DNA of 64,000 nucleotides from Sphingopyxis witflariensis (lineage in GTDB: Bacteria; Pseudomonadota; Alphaproteobacteria; Sphingomonadales; Sphingomonadaceae), in assembly GCF_002205635.1 (NCBI RefSeq), contig NZ_NISJ01000004.1, positions 248,001 to 312,000 on the forward strand. The letters are read 5' to 3'. Within the stretch, counting starts at the first letter, position 1, and the number at the start of each line of letters is the position of its first letter. The notes below the pieces were generated by a model, which saw only the letters and a program-made list of their open reading frames with translations, made no database searches and was not told the origin of the DNA. The translations under genes were made by a program, and so were the position numbers. Of this stretch, positions 7,874 through 15,983 are shown in pieces.

Positions 7874-8209
7874 ATGCTGTTTACGACAATATTACTGGCC
7901 GCCATGGCGCCCGCGCCGACCGGCGCGGTCGATACGACGCGCGCCGCCTTCACCAAATGTCTGCGCGACCATGTGAAGAAATCGCTGGAGGCCAAAATGC
8001 CGGCCGGCGAATTTGAAGTGGCGGTCAAATCCATCTGCAACGACGAACGCGCCGCCTTTCGGGGCGCGGTCATCGCGTTCGGCCGCTCGGGCGGCGATTC
8101 CGAAAAGGTCGCATCCGAAGACGCCGACATGCAGATCGACGATTATCACGCCAATTTCGTCGACAAATATAAGGATTACGCCGACACGAACACATTGCCC
8201 GGCGATTGA
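7874..8209 (+). CDS. Small secreted protein, opposite strand inside the GTA cluster
   Basis: A 111-aa protein read against the surrounding GTA genes. It has a short N-terminal signal peptide (MLFTTILLAAMAPAPTGAV), then a helical domain with KCLRDHVKKSLEAK, SICNDERAAFRGAV and a DDYHANFVDKYKDY tail. Two cysteines (in TKCLRD and SICNDE) could form a disulfide in the periplasm. The ATG at 7874 has GGGGAG seven bases upstream. I do not recognise the family. The composition is lysine/aspartate-rich and looks genuinely coded. It ends before the R4 hairpin repeat, which could stop transcription from both sides. Confidence 0.7.
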   Translation: MLFTTILLAAMAPAPTGAVDTTRAAFTKCLRDHVKKSLEAKMPAGEFEVAVKSICNDERAAFRGAVIAFGRSGGDSEKVASEDADMQIDDYHANFVDKYKDYADTNTLPGD

Positions 8210-8226
8210 TCGCCGGCCGCATCTGA

Positions 8227-8316
8227 CCTGTTCCCCGGCGAAAGCCGGGGCCCAGGGCGGGCTGAACCGACGCTTGTGCCATATCGCACTGGCCCCGGCT
8301 TTTGCCGGGGAACAGG
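8227..8316. repeat. Inverted repeat family R4
   Basis: Ninety bp bounded by perfect 13-bp inverted ends CCTGTTCCCCGGC / GCCGGGGAACAGG, each extended into a GCCGGGG-type hairpin (CCCCGGCGAAAGCCGGGG). It lies between convergent genes (7874-8209 plus, gp8 minus). This motif style is common in sphingomonad intergenic DNA; a terminator or REP-like role is inferred. Confidence 0.8.
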
Positions 8317-8365
8317 CAAGGCTAGTCCGGGCTCGTCCTCGCGCCCGCGCGCGACTCAAAAATCC

Positions 8366-8758
8366 TCACGCCGCCAAACAGCGACAACGCAGGATGACCT
8401 CGTGCCGCCAGCCGCCGTCGCGCACGAAGGCAAAGCGCGTACGGATCATCCGCGCGCTCACGATCGACCAGCCATCGGCCGGACCGCGCATAGCGGGCAC
8501 GATCACCGCGATACGCCCCGCCGCCCGGTCCTCGAGGCTGCTCCCCACACCTGCCAGCGTCAGCGTCACGCGGACCTCCCGCCCGGCGCGATCCTTGGTC
8601 CCCCAATCATTCCCCTCGGCCGCCCCCACCGACACATAGGGCGCGCTCGCTCGCGGCGGAACGCCGTCAAAGACGCCATGGACCAGCCCGGCCAGTTCGC
8701 CATCGGCCGCCAGTTGCGCGAGCGCCTTGGCGCGCACCGCCTGCTCGGCGCTGATCAT
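8366..8758 (-). CDS. GTA gp8-like tail completion protein (DUF3168)
   Basis: A 130-aa DUF3168 protein corresponding to GTA gp8, thought to act as a tail terminator joining tail tube to head connector. Family features are LVHGVFDGVPPRASAPYVSVG near the N-terminus and the central WGTKDRAGREVRVTLTL. The start is the ATG at 8758, which overlaps the gp6 stop by 4 bases. No separate gp7-like gene is visible between gp6 and gp8. Confidence 0.88.
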   Translation of the reverse strand: MISAEQAVRAKALAQLAADGELAGLVHGVFDGVPPRASAPYVSVGAAEGNDWGTKDRAGREVRVTLTLAGVGSSLEDRAAGRIAVIVPAMRGPADGWSIVSARMIRTRFAFVRDGGWRHEVILRCRCLAA

Positions 8759-9303
8759 CGCCCGCCCCCCAGCGTCAGCCGCCGCCAGGGCTGCCACAAG
8801 GCGGCGATCGCCGCCGGCGGGGCCTCACCCGCCCCGTCGCGCGCATCGTGCAGATGCTGCGTCATGCGGACGATGCCCTGGCGGATCGCCTCGGGAATGT
8901 CATTGGCTCCCTCGGCCATTCCCGCGCGATAGGCGATGCGCACGCGTATCGCGTCGCCCGGGTCATGGACGGTCACAAAGGCGGTGCCGTCGCGGCCGAT
9001 CACCGTCCGATAGTCGCCCTCGCCCAATTCGCGTTCGCCGCCATCGGCCCGCAACAAGGCCGCGCCATCCACCGCGATCACCGGGCGAGCGCTCAACGGC
9101 ACGGCGCGGGTCTGCAAGGACAAAATCTCCTCGCCCGCACGCACGATCAACCACTGGCCGACAAAGGCCTCGCAGATGTTCGTCGCGGCGCGGACCATCT
9201 GCGCGACGACGGCATCGTCGATCGTCGCGCCCAGCCGCAACCAGCTGCGCGCTTCGTTCAGGCTCACCGGAGCGTCGCCCGGAAACAGGCTTTGCGCCAT
9301 CAT
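8755..9303 (-). CDS. Head-tail connector (GTA gp6 / phiE125 gp8 family)
   Basis: A 182-aa head-tail connector that forms the adaptor ring below the portal. The N-terminus SLNEARSWLRLGATIDDAVV followed by AATNICEAFVGQWLI is the hallmark of this family. The C-terminal helix includes IPEAIRQGIVRMTQHLHDARDG. The length is normal. The first ATG (9303) overlaps the stop of the adaptor gene upstream (ATGA); a second in-frame ATG follows directly. It is coupled to gp8 downstream. Confidence 0.9.
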   Translation of the reverse strand: MMAQSLFPGDAPVSLNEARSWLRLGATIDDAVVAQMVRAATNICEAFVGQWLIVRAGEEILSLQTRAVPLSARPVIAVDGAALLRADGGERELGEGDYRTVIGRDGTAFVTVHDPGDAIRVRIAYRAGMAEGANDIPEAIRQGIVRMTQHLHDARDGAGEAPPAAIAALWQPWRRLTLGGGR

Positions 9304-9581
9304 CGTTCCTCCACCCGAACCGTCAACGACCGCTCATCGATCTGCCCGTCGCTCATCGTCACCCGGTTGGTGACGCGATAGACATGGCCCGCAATCCCGC
9401 CGGACAGCGTCGCGGTCGATTGCATCAGGTCGTGCGCGGCCGCCGCGACGATCACCCCGCCCGCTCCATCCGGTACGACCGTCCAGCTGCTCGCTACGAC
9501 CGCCTGCCCGTCGGGATAGGCAGTGCCCCAATCAAATTCGAAATCGATCCGCGCATCCGGATCCTTCACCATCATCGCCAT
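9300..9581 (-). CDS. Fiber-tail adaptor-like small structural protein
   Basis: A 93-aa beta-rich protein starting MAMMVKDPDARIDFEFDWG, a pattern seen in proteins named phage fiber-tail adaptor in sphingomonad and other prophages. The start at 9581 has GAGAGGAG six bases upstream; a longer reading frame upstream overlaps another gene and looks non-coding. It lies between the S74 fibre and the gp6 connector, which suggests it docks the fibre on the particle. It ends in a 4-base overlap with gp6. The function is inferred from the family name and position. Confidence 0.72.
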   Translation of the reverse strand: MAMMVKDPDARIDFEFDWGTAYPDGQAVVASSWTVVPDGAGGVIVAAAAHDLMQSTATLSGGIAGHVYRVTNRVTMSDGQIDERSLTVRVEER

Positions 9582-9600
9582 GGCCGCTCCTCTCTCGCAT

Positions 9601-9765
9601 TCAGGGTTTGCGCACGGTTGCGCGGCGGGCAGGGTCGCGGGCGACCCGCATCCCTTGCATCGGCCCGCGCCCGGCGCCCGGTTCGGGTCCGCCCCATTCG
9701 CTTGCCAGATCGCGCCCCGCCGCATCGCCCAGCGCGCGGGCCGCCAGCGCCGATCCGCCGATCAT
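9601..9765 (-). CDS. Small protein coupled to the fibre gene
   Basis: A 54-aa reading frame starting at an ATG that overlaps the fibre stop by 4 bases (ATGA). It begins MIGGSALAARALGDAAG and ends RRATVRKP. It is alanine/arginine-rich and has no recognised domain. Support comes from the tight coupling and from the fact that without it there would be a 180-base hole in a compact operon. It could be a fibre assembly helper, but that is speculation. Confidence 0.5.
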   Translation of the reverse strand: MIGGSALAARALGDAAGRDLASEWGGPEPGAGRGPMQGMRVARDPARRATVRKP

Positions 9766-11255
9766 GCCGCCGCCTCCAGCGCGGCAATTCGCTGCTCCTG
9801 CGCGGCGATCAGGAACAGTGCCAGCTGATCCGGCCGAATTCCGAACCGGTCGCGCCGGATGGCCGGGTCGTCCGCGCCGTCCGCACCGTCCGTTCCGTCC
9901 AGCCATTCGTCCCAACACAAAAAAGCATAGGCCGTATCGCCCGGGCGACCGTCCGCATCCAGCGGATCGATCAGCCCTTCTGCCGCCATGATCGCCCATA
10001 TCGCCTGCGCGCGAACCCCGAAATGCCGCCGCGCGCCGTTCACGCCCTTTGCCGCAATGGCATGGTTCCATTGATAAAAGCCCAGCTCGTCCATGATCCG
10101 GCGTGCCGCGCGCATCTCCGCCGGCGTCGCGCTGCCCCGCCATGCCTTTTCGCGCGCGTCCGACGTATTGATCGCGCCGGTCCCGGCATAGACGACGGCC
10201 CAGCGAAAGGACGCGCCGCCCAGCGCCTGACTATTGTCCGATGCCGCGCGCAGCGTGCCGCCAACCTCCAGCCGCAGGCGTTCGGTCGGCACAAAGCTGC
10301 CATGCGCCGTCAGTCCCGCATTGCCGAACCAGCTATGCGCGCCGCCTTCCTGCGTGTGGCGCGAAGCGACGGCGCCGCGCGCGATCCATCCACTGCCGCT
10401 GATGAATTCACAATTATGCGCCAGATTCGCGTCGTTGGAATAGCCCGACAGATATCCGCCGCCCGCTCCGCCATTGAGGCTGCTGCGGAGCGCCGTCGTG
10501 GTGTCGCCGATGCTTGCATAGGACACATCGCAATGGACCGGCCCGGCGGCGCCACCGCCGACAACATGCAAACGCGACGTCGGGCTGCTTGTCCCGATTC
10601 CCATATTGCCCGCGGCATCGATCCGCGCCCGCTCGGCGCCAGCGGTCGCGGTGGCGACCATATTCGCGCCCGGCCGGAACAGTCCGGTATCGGTGTCTCC
10701 GGCAAAGCCGATCGACGGCGTTGCCGCACTGCCGTTCTGCGCCGACAATCCGCCGCTCAGCACATGCCGGCCGTCGGCATCGCGAAACGGCAGCGTCGCC
10801 AGCGGGATATTCACCCAGCCGGTGCCGCGTCGCACCGTCAACAGGTCTTCGGACGCGCCAACCGACGCGCCGGCATGCGCCGTCGACAGCGGCTGCCTGG
10901 TCTGGATCGCGCTGGCCAGCGCGGCATCCGCCGCCTCGCTCGCGGCGAACCAGCGGGCCGCGACGGTCAGCGCGATCGTCTTCAGCCCCGGCGCAAAATC
11001 GACCGTCGCGTCCGTATTCGACGACGACATGACCTGTTCGCGAACGAGTCGGCCGCCCCCATCGATCTGGCCCGTCCCAACCTCCCACTGACCCGGATGG
11101 GCAATCCCGGCGATGGTATAGTGAAAGGCGACGCCGACGGGCACGGCGTCAGCAAAGCGGCGGTGCCCCGGAACCGCGCCCGCGGGCGTCAGCGGTCCGG
11201 TCCCGCCCTCCTGGCACAGCTCGCGCACCATATCGGCGAAAAAAGGAGTCGGCAT
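9762..11255 (-). CDS. Fibre protein with C-terminal S74 intramolecular chaperone
   Basis: A 497-aa fibre. The C-terminal ~140 residues carry the peptidase S74 / endosialidase-type chaperone: INTSDAREKAWRG, then ARRIMDELGFYQWN, HFGVRAQAIWAIMAAEGL and a closing coiled coil (LALFLIAAQEQRIAALEA). In this family the domain trimerises the fibre and cuts itself off at the Ser of TSDAREK. The middle has repeated beta motifs such as GFAGDTDTGLFRPGANMV and NMGIGTSSPTSRLHV, common in phage fibres. The start at 11255 has AAAGGA upstream. The position between capsid and connector is unusual; it could be a head spike or side fibre. Confidence 0.85.
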   Translation of the reverse strand: MPTPFFADMVRELCQEGGTGPLTPAGAVPGHRRFADAVPVGVAFHYTIAGIAHPGQWEVGTGQIDGGGRLVREQVMSSSNTDATVDFAPGLKTIALTVAARWFAASEAADAALASAIQTRQPLSTAHAGASVGASEDLLTVRRGTGWVNIPLATLPFRDADGRHVLSGGLSAQNGSAATPSIGFAGDTDTGLFRPGANMVATATAGAERARIDAAGNMGIGTSSPTSRLHVVGGGAAGPVHCDVSYASIGDTTTALRSSLNGGAGGGYLSGYSNDANLAHNCEFISGSGWIARGAVASRHTQEGGAHSWFGNAGLTAHGSFVPTERLRLEVGGTLRAASDNSQALGGASFRWAVVYAGTGAINTSDAREKAWRGSATPAEMRAARRIMDELGFYQWNHAIAAKGVNGARRHFGVRAQAIWAIMAAEGLIDPLDADGRPGDTAYAFLCWDEWLDGTDGADGADDPAIRRDRFGIRPDQLALFLIAAQEQRIAALEAAA

Positions 11256-11386
11256 GGCAAGGCCATCCTTTCCAGAAAATGATAGATTTGTCGGAAGAGC
11301 GGAATGACAATCCGCAATTGGCGCCCGCCCCGGCCCCGAAAGGGATAGGGGGTCGGACCGGGCGCCCATCGCACGTCAGCGCCGTG

Positions 11387-12529
11387 TCAGCTGGCGGCGA
11401 ATTTCATCAGCTTGATGGCCTGCGAGTCGATCACTGCACCGCCGACCCTTTTTGTAGCATAGAAATGCACAAAGGGCTTGTTGCTGAACGGGTCGCGCAG
11501 GATGCGCGTCTCGCCGCGATCGGCGATCAGATAGCCGGCGCGGAAGTTGCCGAACGCGATCGACAGGCTGTTCGCCGCGACATCGGGCATATCCTCGGCC
11601 TCGACCACCGGATAGCCCAGCAGGGTAGCCGCCTGCCCTTCGACCAGCCCCGGCTGCCACAGAAATGCGCCGTCGGTGGTCTTGAACTTGCGGATGCGCG
11701 CCAGCGTGTCCGAATTCATCACCCACGACGCGCCCTGACGATAAGGCGCCTTCAGCGAGTGGACCAGCTCGACCAGCTTGTCCTGCGGGTTCGCCGCGGC
11801 AAAAGCCCCCGCCGCGCCCGACGCCAGATGCTGCAACGTTCCGAACGCGCGCACGCTGTCGACCTCATTCGTCGTCGCATAGGACAATATGCCCTTCGGC
11901 CGGTTCGTGCCATTGCCGCTCACGAACGCGCTGCCCTCGGCGACCGCAAATTCGCGCGCCAGCTCGTCGGCCAGCCAATCCTCGACATTGAACATCGCAT
12001 CATCCAGCATCGCTTGGCTCGCCGCCGGATTGGCGTAAAGCTCGCCCGACGGCGGCACGATCTCGGCAAAGCTGCGCGCCGTCGTCTCGGGCCGCGCCGC
12101 GGTCTCGCCGACCCAGCCCGCGCCCATGGCGCCGGTCGCGATCAGCTTGCGATAGCCGCTCGACCCCGTCTGCACGACCGTCGCGATCGACCGGATCGGC
12201 GACAGCGATTTCAATGTCGCCGCAATCGTCCCGTCGATCTCGCGCGGCACCGCATAGCCGCCCTCGCCGCCCGACGCCCCCGACAGGCTCTTCATCTCGA
12301 CACCGGCATCGATCCCGCGCCTCAGGTAACGCTCGACAAAGGCATCGCGCGCCGGATCGGCCGCCTTCGCCCCGTCGAGCGGCAGCCGCGACGCCGCGAC
12401 CGCCTGTGCATCGACCTGCGCCTTCAGCGCCGCCACCGACGCCTTCAATTCACCGACCGCCTCGGCCGCCAGCACCGCATCAAACGCCCCATCGAGCGCA
12501 TCCGCCTTCACTTCGATATCCACTTCCAT
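11387..12529 (-). CDS. HK97-fold major capsid protein (GTA gp5)
   Basis: A 380-aa HK97-type capsid protein. An N-terminal helical scaffold-like delta domain (residues ~1-85, ELKASVAALKAQVDAQAV) precedes the capsid fold, with VERYLRRGIDAG, GGYAVPREIDGTI, FAEIVPPSGELYANPAASQA and the C-terminal FVHFYATKRVGGAVIDSQA. The prohead protease encoded just upstream would remove the N-terminal domain. The ATG at 12529 has AGAAGGAG eight bases before it. A 131-base gap follows before the fibre gene. Confidence 0.95.
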   Translation of the reverse strand: MEVDIEVKADALDGAFDAVLAAEAVGELKASVAALKAQVDAQAVAASRLPLDGAKAADPARDAFVERYLRRGIDAGVEMKSLSGASGGEGGYAVPREIDGTIAATLKSLSPIRSIATVVQTGSSGYRKLIATGAMGAGWVGETAARPETTARSFAEIVPPSGELYANPAASQAMLDDAMFNVEDWLADELAREFAVAEGSAFVSGNGTNRPKGILSYATTNEVDSVRAFGTLQHLASGAAGAFAAANPQDKLVELVHSLKAPYRQGASWVMNSDTLARIRKFKTTDGAFLWQPGLVEGQAATLLGYPVVEAEDMPDVAANSLSIAFGNFRAGYLIADRGETRILRDPFSNKPFVHFYATKRVGGAVIDSQAIKLMKFAAS

Positions 12530-12534
12530 GCTTG

Positions 12535-12966
12535 TCACTCCTTCTGAAAATCCACCGCAATCACCCGCGCCAGTGGCTGCATCGGCATCGCCACCAGACT
12601 CACCTCGGCCAGATCGAGCGCCAGCAATTCGCGCGGATTGTTCCCGCGCGCCGCCCTCACCCGATACCCGAAGGACAATCCCGTCAGCGCCCCGCGCGCG
12701 ACCAGCCCCGCCGCCACGGCGTGCGTCACCCGCGCAACAACACGCAGCCCGCGCGCATCCTCCGCCAATGCCTCGATCGCGCCGATCACGACCCCCGGCC
12801 GGTGCTGCCACAACAAGGGCACCGCGCGCCCTGCACCCAAGCTCGCGGCAAAAGCCCCGCGCCGCACCACATCGCCCCCGCGATCCACCCGGTCGAACAC
12901 CGACGCATAGCCCGCGAAGCGGACGCCCTCGGCGCGGTGCTCGAAGGCCGCCGCCGCCACCCTCAT
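12535..12966 (-). CDS. HK97-family prohead protease (GTA gp4)
   Basis: A 143-aa serine protease of the HK97 prohead family, which trims capsid protein during head maturation. The catalytic histidine is in LLWQHRPG (H55) and the serine in TGLSFGYRV (S98). The start ATG at 12966 overlaps the stop of the small membrane protein gene by 4 bases; an in-frame extension upstream lies over that gene and is not coding. It is followed within a few bases by the capsid ribosome site. Confidence 0.93.
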   Translation of the reverse strand: MRVAAAAFEHRAEGVRFAGYASVFDRVDRGGDVVRRGAFAASLGAGRAVPLLWQHRPGVVIGAIEALAEDARGLRVVARVTHAVAAGLVARGALTGLSFGYRVRAARGNNPRELLALDLAEVSLVAMPMQPLARVIAVDFQKE

Positions 12967-13289
12967 CGCAGCAACCCCGGCAGGCCCAGCTTCACCGCCA
13001 GCCCGACGACCAGCGCCGCCAGCATCCCGCGCACCGCCCAGTCGACCGCCGCCTTCCACGCGCTCGTCTTCGCATCGCGCCAGGCGCCCAGCAGCTGGCG
13101 CAGGTCGACCATATCGTCGCGCGCCGCCGCATCGGCGAGCCCCAGCCGCGCCAACGCCCGCCGCGCCCCCAGCTCGCTCGCCTCCTCGACCACCGCGCGC
13201 AGCAACGCCGCATCGGGCGCACCGGAAGCTCCGGCCGCACTCGTCCCCGCCAGCGCGATCAACCGCGCCAGCGCCTCTTCCTCATCCAT
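12963..13289 (-). CDS. Small membrane protein of GTA cluster (DUF6127-like)
   Basis: A 108-aa protein with an acidic/helical N-terminal part (MDEEEALARLIALAG, then VVEEASELGARRALARLG) and one C-terminal hydrophobic helix (AVRGMLAALVVGLAVKLGLPG). It lies between portal and prohead protease, the place where sphingomonad GTA clusters carry a DUF6127 protein. The reading frame is tightly packed: 15 bases after the portal stop and a 4-base overlap with the protease. The function is unknown; a membrane-linked assembly role is possible. Confidence 0.72.
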   Translation of the reverse strand: MDEEEALARLIALAGTSAAGASGAPDAALLRAVVEEASELGARRALARLGLADAAARDDMVDLRQLLGAWRDAKTSAWKAAVDWAVRGMLAALVVGLAVKLGLPGLLR

Positions 13290-13304
13290 GTCGCTATCTC
13301 CGGG

Positions 13305-14411
13305 TTAATCGACGCCCAGCAGCGCCTTCTTCTCGTCGGCGGTCAGCCAGTCGGCCGCCGATACCTCACGCCACAGCGCCATCCGGTCCTCGACCAGCGC
13401 CGGCACCTTATCCAGATCGACGCGCAGCTCGGCGCCCTCGAACCAGCCAGAAAGTCCCTGCGCCACCGCCCCCAAAATCTTCGCGCACAGCGGCAACACC
13501 GTCAGCCGCCAGAGCGCCCGATTGGCCTCGCGATAATTGGCATAGGTCGCATCCCCCGGCAGCCCGAGCAGCATCGGCGGCACCCCGAACGCCATCGCAA
13601 TCTCCCGCGCGCTCGAATCCTTCAGCGCCAGAAAATCCATCTCGGCCGGCGACAGCGACAAAGCCTGCCACCGCAGCCCACCCTCGAGCAGCAAGGGCCG
13701 CCCCGCATTCGCCCCGCCCGCAAAACTCTCGGCCAATTCCTCGCGCAGCCGATCGACCTGTTCCGCCGACAAAGGCATCCCCTTGTCGCCCGGATCATGC
13801 ACCAGCGCGCCCGAAGGCCGCGCCGCATTGTCGAGCAACGCCCGGTTCCACACCGCCGCCGCATTATGCGCCGCGATCGCGGCCGACGCCGCGCCCAGAC
13901 ATCCCGCGCCATAATGATCGTCGAGCGGGTGCAACGCCTTCACATACACCACCGAAGTCCGCCCCGCGCCATCCTCGGCGGGCAGCACCACCCCCGCGCC
14001 GCCCGCCTTGTAACGATAGGCCACCGGCCACCCGCGCGCGTCGGTCTCGACCGTCACCCGCTCGGGCCGCAGCGCGAAAAGCTCGGCCGGCGCCCCCGCC
14101 CCATCCCCCAAAATCTGCACATAGCCATTGCCATGCAGCAGCAATTGCGAGGCCAAAGTCTCGACAATGCCCTGCCCGCCCGAGGTCGCCGACACGAGCG
14201 CCGCCAGCGCCGGATCGCTCGCCACCAACGGCGCGCTGCCCGCCGCCTCGGCGACCAGCTTCACCGCCCGCTGGACGATCGCATTGCCCAAATACCCCTC
14301 GCGCAGTTGCGCCTCATAAGAGAGCGGCGCGGGCGAAGACCACGTCCCATATACCCGCGACAAAGCAGGCCGCGCAGGGGACTGCGCGGCCTTTCGGCCA
14401 AACCAGTTCAT
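13305..14411 (-). CDS. HK97-family portal protein (GTA gp3)
   Basis: A 368-aa portal protein, the dodecameric ring for DNA passage at one capsid vertex. Family motifs include GYLGNAIVQRAVKLVAEA near the start, LLLHGNGYVQIL, DDHYGAGCLGAASAAIAAHN, and SSAREIAMAFGVPPMLLG with TYANYREANRALWR toward the C-terminus. The length is normal for GTA-type portals. GAGGAG lies upstream of the ATG. A 225-base gap with the R2b repeat separates it from the large terminase. Confidence 0.94.
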   Translation of the reverse strand: MNWFGRKAAQSPARPALSRVYGTWSSPAPLSYEAQLREGYLGNAIVQRAVKLVAEAAGSAPLVASDPALAALVSATSGGQGIVETLASQLLLHGNGYVQILGDGAGAPAELFALRPERVTVETDARGWPVAYRYKAGGAGVVLPAEDGAGRTSVVYVKALHPLDDHYGAGCLGAASAAIAAHNAAAVWNRALLDNAARPSGALVHDPGDKGMPLSAEQVDRLREELAESFAGGANAGRPLLLEGGLRWQALSLSPAEMDFLALKDSSAREIAMAFGVPPMLLGLPGDATYANYREANRALWRLTVLPLCAKILGAVAQGLSGWFEGAELRVDLDKVPALVEDRMALWREVSAADWLTADEKKALLGVD

Positions 14412-14477
14412 GATGTTCTCCTCAGTCGCAAATAGTGAGAGGCCGACCCGTCAGAGCAGCGTGGGTCGGCGGAATGC

Positions 14478-14613
14478 TCCTCCCTGTCGCGCAGCGATGG
14501 GGAGGGGGACCGCGCCCGAAGGGCGTGGTGGAGGGGCTGCAAGGGTAGCGCAAATGCCCCTCCGTCAGCGCTGCGCGCTGCCACCTCCCCATGCCTTCGG
14601 CACAGGGAGGATC
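14478..14613. repeat. Dispersed repeat, family R2, copy b
   Basis: About 136 bp in the gap between large terminase and portal. The ends are CCTCCCTGTCGCGCAGCGATGGGGAGG-like and CCTCCCCATGCCTTCGGCACAGGGAGG-like hairpins. Compared with copy a (6949-7089), the core is reverse-complemented while the outer hairpin order is kept. The rest of this gap (14412-14477 and 14614-14636) shows nothing else recognisable. Confidence 0.87.
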
Positions 14614-14636
14614 AAACGGATCATCCCCTCGCCCGC

Positions 14637-15983
14637 TCAAACCCGCGATACCCCCGGCGCCCGCCCCTTGCGCAGCCCTTCCAGCAACTCCGCCAGCGCC
14701 CAGACACATGCGTCCGCCCGATCCGGCGAGCGCCCCGGCCCGGCATAGCCGCCGCCCAGCTGAAACCCGCAAAGCTGATCCTCCAGCTCGGTAAACACCC
14801 CCGCATGCACGACCTGCCCGCGCTCATAGGCGAGCGCGATCGGTTCGGCCCGCCGCGCTTTGCCGACGCTTGCGTGGACCGCCCGCACCGGCAGCGCGAT
14901 ATTCGCCTGCGCCAGCACCGCTCCGACCATCTCGCCGCCCATATTGCTTTCGGCGACCACCCGGTCGGCACCCCAGCGCGCCGCCGCCGCGGCGACGGCA
15001 TGCGCCCACTCCCCCGGCAAAGCGCGCTCGACGCTCGCATCCTCAAGGACCGCCAGCCGCCCGTCGCGAAGACAGGCCGCCACCACGATCCCGCACGCAT
15101 CGCCATGCGACGTCGCCGGCGGATCGACCCCGATCACCACGCGCACCGGTTTGCCGACGCTATCGGCATCAACCCGGCACCGCTCGATCAGCCCGCGCGT
15201 CCACAGCGCGCCCTCGACATCCTCCAGCATCTCGCCGTCGAGCTCCTGTCGCCCCAACCGGGTCCCGCCATATTGCGCGATCATATGGGTCACGAAACTC
15301 GGCGGCAGATGCGGATTTTCCGCCGTCCGCCCCAATGTCATCTCGCGCCCCGGTATCTTTTCGATCTTCGTCATCAGCGGCACCGGACGCGGCGTCGTCG
15401 TCACCAGCACGCGCGGATTTTCGCCCAGCCGCATCCCCATCATCAGATTGTCCCACGACGCATCGCCATGGCGCCATTTGGCAAGTTCATCGCACCAGGC
15501 GGCATGATGTTCGGGCCCGCGCAGATTTTCGGGCGCCTCGGCCGAAAACAGCGTCGCCACCGCGCCGCTGTCGAAATGCAGTTCGCGCAGCCGGTATCGC
15601 CAGCGCGGATTTTCATCGGCGCGCGCGACCGCGATCAGCCCGCTCGATCCCTCGATCATCACGCGAATCCCGTCGCCCTCGTTCGCCGCCACCAACGCGA
15701 TCCGCGCACCCGGCATCCGCCGTGCCACTTCGCTGACCCACTCCGACCCCGCGCGCGTCTTGCCAAAACCCCGCCCCGCGCGGATCAGCCAGACCGGCCA
15801 GTCGCCCGGCGGCTCGCGCTGCCCGTCATGCGCCCAGGTGTACCAGCGCTCCTCCAATTCCTGGACATATTTGCGCGGCATCTCACCGATCAGCCGCGCG
15901 CGCTCCTCGGGCGACAGCGACAAGATCCGGTCGAGGATGGTCTCACCTTCGCCCAGCTTCAGCTGGTCGATCCAGCGCGCCAT
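14637..15983 (-). CDS. Large terminase subunit (GTA gp2)
   Basis: A 448-aa DNA packaging motor. The ATPase domain has the Walker A variant GRGFGKT (residues 70-76) and an acidic Walker B-like pair in AAWCDELAKW (D165/E166). The C-terminal RNase H-like nuclease domain shows VVIGVDPP (D287), VVAESNMGG (E345) and SPDRADACVWAL. The ATG at 15983 overlaps the small terminase stop (TGATG). A longer in-frame extension upstream lies over the small terminase gene and is not coding. In GTAs the motor packages host DNA by headful. Confidence 0.95.
   Translation of the reverse strand: MARWIDQLKLGEGETILDRILSLSPEERARLIGEMPRKYVQELEERWYTWAHDGQREPPGDWPVWLIRAGRGFGKTRAGSEWVSEVARRMPGARIALVAANEGDGIRVMIEGSSGLIAVARADENPRWRYRLRELHFDSGAVATLFSAEAPENLRGPEHHAAWCDELAKWRHGDASWDNLMMGMRLGENPRVLVTTTPRPVPLMTKIEKIPGREMTLGRTAENPHLPPSFVTHMIAQYGGTRLGRQELDGEMLEDVEGALWTRGLIERCRVDADSVGKPVRVVIGVDPPATSHGDACGIVVAACLRDGRLAVLEDASVERALPGEWAHAVAAAAARWGADRVVAESNMGGEMVGAVLAQANIALPVRAVHASVGKARRAEPIALAYERGQVVHAGVFTELEDQLCGFQLGGGYAGPGRSPDRADACVWALAELLEGLRKGRAPGVSRV

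Noticed and set aside
12528-14435. A 635-codon open frame on the plus strand across portal and protease genes
   Set aside because: It is rich in Arg, Pro and His as expected for an antisense shadow of GC-rich genes, and the minus strand carries recognised phage genes throughout.
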